Shown here: piece by piece, positions 59,041 to 64,000 of the stretch | How positions within the stretch are numbered: the stretch's first letter is position 1 | Layout: each line of letters starts with the position of its first letter | Assembly (NCBI GenBank): GCA_025786725.1 | Contig: JAHLTZ010000052.1 | Location: forward strand, 1 to 64,000 | DNA: 64,000 nt | From: Syncephalis fuscata | Taxonomy: Eukaryota > Zoopagomycota > Zoopagomycetes > Zoopagales > Piptocephalidaceae | Direction: 5' to 3' | Position numbers and translations under genes: made by a program | Notes under the pieces: generated by a model | Told to the model about the DNA's origin: nothing | Databases searched by the model: none | Seen by the model: only the letters and a program-made list of their open reading frames with translations

Positions 59041-59250
59041 GTGCGCTTTATTTCGTCCCATTAGTCGAAGTCGTCAAATGTTGTTCACTTAATGATAACC
59101 AACAATCGGTGATCAGTAAGAAATCTTTGTCAAGTAGTGCTTGCTCACTTTGTAATGATTCTAATTCAAAGATTACTAGGTTCGATTATTGTTGTACATC
59201 AAATCTTGATATAACAAATGACAACCACAGAATTACCGGCGACGACTTAT
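59041..59250 (+). other. Unrecognised Cys/Ser-rich open frame
   Basis: After CTTGCTTAG (acceptor-like), a frame runs to TAA near 59250: VVKCCSLNDNQQ, SSSACSLCND, FDYCCTSNL. Composition is protein-like but there is no ATG and no upstream exon or family match. It could be a terminal exon, or a relic adjoining the tandem array. Confidence 0.2.
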
Positions 59251-59655
59251 AAGAAGGACTATAATGAAAGCTGCTTATAAAACTAGATTTCTATTAAAAA
59301 GCTCTTCAAGTCAAAGCCAAGATTGGCGCTAACAGCGATTCATTGGTAAAAAACACCTTTGAGACGAAGCCATGAGCAGCGCTGGCAACAATTCTTAAAA
59401 GGAAGTCTAATGAAATAACTCATAAAATAAGTACCCATTAGGTAAATCCTTTGAATCAAAGCCAGAAACCGTATCGACAACAGCTCATGGATAAAAACCT
59501 AAGAAAATATGTTCATAAAAATGGACTTTCAGTAGGAAAACCTTTTGAGTCGAAGCCGGTACGGCGCTGGCAACAACTCATAGGAGAAATTCTAGTGAAA
59601 AACTCATAAAAATAAGCGTTCACTAAAAAATCTCCTTGAGTTAAAGCTATTAAAT
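59240..59655. repeat. Diverged ~100-bp tandem array, about four units
   Basis: The phrase CCTTTTGAGTCGAAGCC recurs in variants near 59305, 59360, 59450, 59545 and 59630, each followed by (C)GGCGCTGGCAACAACTCAT-like and AAAACTCATAAAAATAAG-like words. Unit length is about 90-105 bp and units are diverged. Confidence 0.75.
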
Positions 59656-59805
59656 GCTCCAAGTAACTCCAGGGCTCCGGGACGAATCCAAAAGAATTCG
59701 GGCGGCTCCACGCGGCTCCGGGAGACTTGACGCGACTTGAGACGGCTCCAGGGACGGCTCCAGACAGTCACAGGTATATCGGCACCAGGCGGCACCAGTA
59801 TACCT
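59656..59805. other. GC-rich islet with GGCTCC repeats
   Basis: About 150 bp strikingly richer in G and C than its flanks. GGCTCC or CGGCTCC occurs several times (about 59702, 59713, 59744, 59755), with GACTTGACGCGACTTGAGAC between and GGCACCAGGCGGCACCAG at the end. No tRNA or rRNA fold is recognised. It directly follows the tandem array. Confidence 0.5.
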
Positions 59806-60539
59806 ATAGTAATACACTGAAAGGTTATACATATAATATAAACACACGTGGTAAGCTTATCTTGTGATATATTAATAAACCACAAGAGTCAACGCGCTTG
59901 TTAAGCGGTTGGAAAGTCGGAGCTACAATGTTGGAAGGCAGGTGTAGAAGCGGAAGAAAGGAATAAGATGGAAGAGCATCATTCAGGGCATTCAAACTAA
60001 ACTTATACTATAATAATTACGACAAATGTCGTAATAGGACATGTTTTACTTGGCTGTCCAAATACCTGTAACTTTTACGCAGTTATTTCTGATCTGAAGT
60101 AAAATTGATTGAATTAATTATAGTGTTCTGATAAAATAACATAACAATGATAAAACAAACTTATGTGCCTAAGTAGGATTAAAAAATGCTTCATTATTTA
60201 TTTGCTATGTAAGTAGAGAATAACGACAGAAATACAAGTAGAACATTTTATTCAAGAAACAGAACCGTAGGAAGAAATATATGTTTTATTGCTATATCTG
60301 GTAATAGCAGTATGTCATAATGGTAAAGGTACGTATACGCAATTGAAAGAGTGTAGTGAGCGATATAAATCAGCCTCTGTAGCAAATACAGTTAGTAATA
60401 AACAAACGATTTTTGATAGTATGCAGTTATTTAAGCATAATATTTTTTTAATTAAACAAATGATGCTACTTTAATCTTAAAACAAACATTAAACATAAAA
60501 CTAAATAAACAACAGTAATAAAATCATTACCATAATATC
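59806..60539. other. Spacer, no gene seen
   Basis: AT-rich; one open frame at 60289-60474 has no family motif. Confidence 0.4.
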
Positions 60540-63500
60540 ATGTCGCTTTAATAAACACTCCTACACTTTATTAAATTCTTTCAGTTCAATATATAACTCT
60601 CTTTTCTCTCAGCCGTCACTGCCACTTCATTTATTAGCTAACAAACTTAACAGGCATGCAATAACAATATCAATTGACACTTGACCGGATAAAAAACCAA
60701 ATGGGTATATATTCACTCCCTCCATCTGGAAAACCATGTCAAGTGATAGCATCAACAACAATGCATAATACTACTGTTAATACTTGTGCTGACGAAAGCA
60801 ATAATTGGTATTGTAAATTGCATGCAAAATGATGATAAATGCGATCCAGATAACTTGTCGATTTGGCACCAATATTTGAAGGACTATAACAAGATTTGTT
60901 AGTGTTGTTTAGTAGTAATAAAATATTATACATTTAGTTGGTCGTTTTTCATATGTAGTCTATAATGCACATGTGATGTGATTGTTTGTTGTTTGGCTAT
61001 TGTTACTAAGTATTATACAAACATTATAAAAATTAAACTAAAAAAGTTGTTGAAAGTTGTTAATCGAGATGACAGCCGATAAAAAAACTATATGTCCACC
61101 TGGAATACTGATAGTACTACAACTCGGGCATAAGTAACATTCGTCAGAAGCACATAGCTTTCTACCAGCTGCCGTCAAGATGACGATGTTATTTAATAAT
61201 GTTATAATGCAATTTAGCAATTCAAGTGCAGCAATAAACATCACTAAACTACTGGTTCACCCAATTGTAGCTAATGTATAAAGCCAAGCACACATAGATG
61301 TTGCAGTGTATTACAACTAAACAACACATGTCAATGCTGATGCGCTATTAAAGTTGCAAAATAACGCAGCTTTTGCTACGTTGTAAACAGCCGCAGAAAT
61401 ATCATATTATGCTTAGTTACACCCGAGGCAGGTTAACGCGTTTGACATCCCCGCGATGCCGAAGCACTTTAAATGATATTTGAAACTAACGCTATATCAC
61501 AATCATTTAACAACACCCGCAAGTAAACAGTAGGTGATATATGGACACATCCACCCAGATGAACCACATATCTCATCAATCCAGTGTGTGATGGCAGTGT
61601 TCAGCAAGTTGAACAATACCAACACACCTCCAGCGCGCGTTACAAACAGGTGAGCACTAACATATGGCCACCCATCACAGGTCGCCGCATCCATATGAGG
61701 GAAACACACAGCAATAACTGACTTGCTAAATACTGTTGCTGCGCGCTCTAGCCTTTACAGGAGGGAGCATAGAGCAGTATTAAGTTAATACTATGCGCCC
61801 TAGCGTCCCCCATGAGAGAGCGTGCAGCAATACCGACTTATGTCCTATCACTGCACGCTCCAGCATCCCACATATCTCCGCACTACACTAGTATACAGCC
61901 GCCTATTACGGGCAGCCATATAATTGTTGAGCCAGTATAATACAGCAGTCTGCAAATACTGTATTGCACATTCAACACAGCTCAAAAGCAAGAACACAGT
62001 ATATCGTGATCAACCAACAAGGGGACCCCACGCCACTGGATGTAACTACTAGATTTAATGCTAACCATTAACAAACGGTTTACAGCACATTAACAACTAG
62101 AAACAGGAGAAGGCGAAGTAATGAGCAAAAGTAATCTCAACACAACCTTATAAAATTGCCCCAAAACATATCTACCAATTAGAATGGACAATATTGGTAA
62201 ATAGTATGTGGCAACTGTTCATTGGCGTATTGCAACCGACTGAAACCTTCTAATGCCAGATACCATCTTATCAGTAAATTGGATTATAATCCCTTCCTTA
62301 TTTCCATATTTGCTCACTTTTTGCCTTCCATTTGCCGGTCATTTCCGCGCATAATCAGCATATCTACACTGGCTAGTTGAATCAATTGGCCAATGCAACC
62401 GAAACATAGCCAAATGCAACCATTCTTAATCAGTTGTACCACTATAATAGCGGCTCTTTCCGATGCTATCAATATTTTCAGGGTCTAGCGGGTATTTTTA
62501 CTTTCCCCCAAGTATTCTTGCCATTCGCACACAATTAAATCAGTCGATCCACACAATTTATTACTGTATTAGTTAAATAAAAATGACTACTTTTCTTTAG
62601 AAATATGGTCTATAGCATAATTCACCGATTGAGTTTCAATGCTACTAAATAGAAATAAAATACACGTTGTTCATATTACATTACAAAGTCCGTTAAAGCT
62701 ATGAAGTAAAAACAGGAATAAACACGTAACCATATCGACTGCAAAGGCCAACATGAAAACCAGTATGATGTGGCACATGCATGCTTAGCCAAGTGACTAT
62801 ATAAAATACTGATGTGTGCAATAGTTTGCTATACAGCTTAGGACTGAGCTATAGCATCAGTAAGCAGAACATACTACAGCAAATGCAGCGCTAGACTATT
62901 TGTACAATAAAATATTATTGCTTTACTACCCTCAATACTGACTGATATTATAATATTGTGTGTCTTTAAATTTATGAATAACACAACGTATTGAATCTTT
63001 CGCTTTATCTTTTGCTACCACTTTACTTCAGTGCTCTTTTTTTACGTTAAAACTAGTCATTCATACCACTTGTATTTGATATTTGTACCATCATGAACTC
63101 TTCAAATACTGAGCAATCCTCTATTTCGCTTTCAAATGCTAGTATTTACACGCCGCTTTCCACTCCTCGTGTCGTAGCAGTAGCTTCTGCTGGACACTCT
63201 TCGGGTCTTTTACAAAATGAAGACCTTATGTATACAAATGTTCCAAACTGCTGGAATGCTTTGTCTGCAGAAAAGCGCGCTAGCGCTGTTGCATGGATTC
63301 AAGTATGCGACTTGACATCCAAAGGTATGTTATGCTAGTACTGAGTATCTGTATAGCTAAGTACTGGATTTTTAGAATTTGTTTTGGCCGCCGATAAACA
63401 ATTCTACGCTGGACCTGGTATCTGCTGGTAACTATTTAAAAAAATGTACATAACGGTAAATTAACAGTATATTGTACTTCAAATAGCGACTATCAACTAG

Positions 63501-64000
63501 ATGCTGAATTCCAGCCTCAGTTTTGTTTTCAAGTATCAGTAGTAAGTACACCATATATTTTAGCAAACCAATATTAATTATTAATAGGCACAGCACAATG
63601 ATACCATTACAATTGCAGTAAGTAAATGGTTATTTAACAGCTTTATTACTAATCAGATATTCAGAACTGCGGTTTACCAATAGTAGTGGGTTAGTTTGAA
63701 TAGTAATGTTAATTAAATTGCTAACATTTGGTTTAGTAAACGACGCTGAAGTTCGTATGGACCAAGCAAAAACAGCCATTGGTAATTGTGTCATTACAAT
63801 ACCTGGCTGTACGAGTAAGTAGTAACTATTTTTATTATAATCATTATTAACCATGTAAAACAGCTGTGTTTAATATACATATTGTTAAACGCACTCCCCC
63901 TGCCCAACTAAATGACAACTCAGTATTAAAACAAGTAAGTTTATAATATATTTAAATATCATTAGCATATAACTTATATTATGCTGTAGAGAATCGACAT
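60540..64000 (-). repeat. IR1 right arm (inverted repeat with 13346-16803)
   Basis: Mirror of the left arm, continuing to the window end. Scattered substitutions, a few small indels and one replaced ~50-bp block (61415-61470) distinguish it from the left arm. It contains the mirrored hairpin cluster at about 61706-61861 and a second copy of the 5' half of kinase A. Confidence 0.93.
63093..64000 (+). CDS. FHA kinase A, second copy (partial, runs off window)
   Basis: Same exon-intron structure as kinase A. ATG 63093, exon 1 to about 63324 with donor AAAG/GTATGT, FHA-like exons to about 63812 (VYCTSNSDYQLD; HNDTITIA; AIGNCVITI), then TVFNIHIVKRTPPAQ and the start of the RID exon at the window edge. 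Differences from copy 1 in exon 1 are Met-to-Thr (IYMPLS/IYTPLS) and Asp-to-Ala (NCWNDLS/NCWNALS). Splice sites are all preserved, so the copy looks functional as far as it can be seen; whether its kinase domain is complete lies outside the window. Confidence 0.85.

Noticed and set aside
1-64000. tRNA, rRNA or telomeric repeats
   Set aside because: GGTTCGA-like words near 59180 and GGTTCAA near 39882 lack the rest of a cloverleaf; no rRNA signature or telomere-type array was found.

Overview
This is an AT-rich eukaryotic nuclear window. Genes are split by many short introns (mostly about 45-70 nt, GTAAGT-like donors, TAG/CAG acceptors), the standard genetic code fits (TAA, TAG and TGA all end reading frames), and the spacers are packed with decayed repeats. 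The gene set points to an early-diverging fungus: ABCA-type half transporters, an LPMO-like secreted protein whose mature end would start HGYMSSPTPR, COG2, Sec6, DDI1 and FHA-containing kinases. I hold the fungal assignment at moderate confidence because no rRNA or tRNA was found to settle it.

Layout. 1-5.7 kb: a ~2 kb, 16-bp minisatellite flanked by copies of a dispersed repeat (R1) in opposite orientations. 5.7-11.7 kb: no recognisable gene, only decayed repeats (R2, R1, a short tandem array). 11.85-14.25 kb: FHA kinase A (minus). 13.35-16.80 kb: left arm of a large inverted repeat, IR1. 18.36-25.10 kb: two divergently transcribed ABCA-like half transporters. 25.27-29.07 kb: small secreted Cys-rich protein, DDI1, and a 5'-truncated piece of SEC6 (all minus). 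29.4-32.2 kb: R2 copy with a fold-back, then R1 copies. 32.46-35.89 and 42.34-45.78 kb: arms of a second, near-identical inverted repeat, IR2, each carrying the same orphan Arg-rich gene, frameshifted on the left and intact on the right. The IR2 loop holds FHA kinase B and a 706-bp-spaced direct duplication. 46.0-55.6 kb: SDR oxidoreductase, a small membrane protein, a kinase relic, an LPMO-like protein, a probable processed pseudogene of COG2, and COG2 itself. 55.6-60.5 kb: repeats and a GC-rich islet. 60.54-64.0 kb: right arm of IR1, with a second copy of the start of kinase A running off the window.

Function. COG2 (Golgi tethering) and Sec6 (exocyst) are vesicle-tethering subunits. DDI1 is a ubiquitin-proteasome shuttle/protease. 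The kinases resemble the Rad53/Chk2/Dun1 checkpoint class by their FHA-then-kinase order. There is no sign of an operon or of a defence or mobile cassette. The noteworthy structure is the pair of nested inverted duplications with nearly the same centre, the 8-nt catalytic-loop micro-exon shared by both kinases, a tandem hairpin cluster inside IR1, and a series of apparent frame breaks that all go in the same direction.
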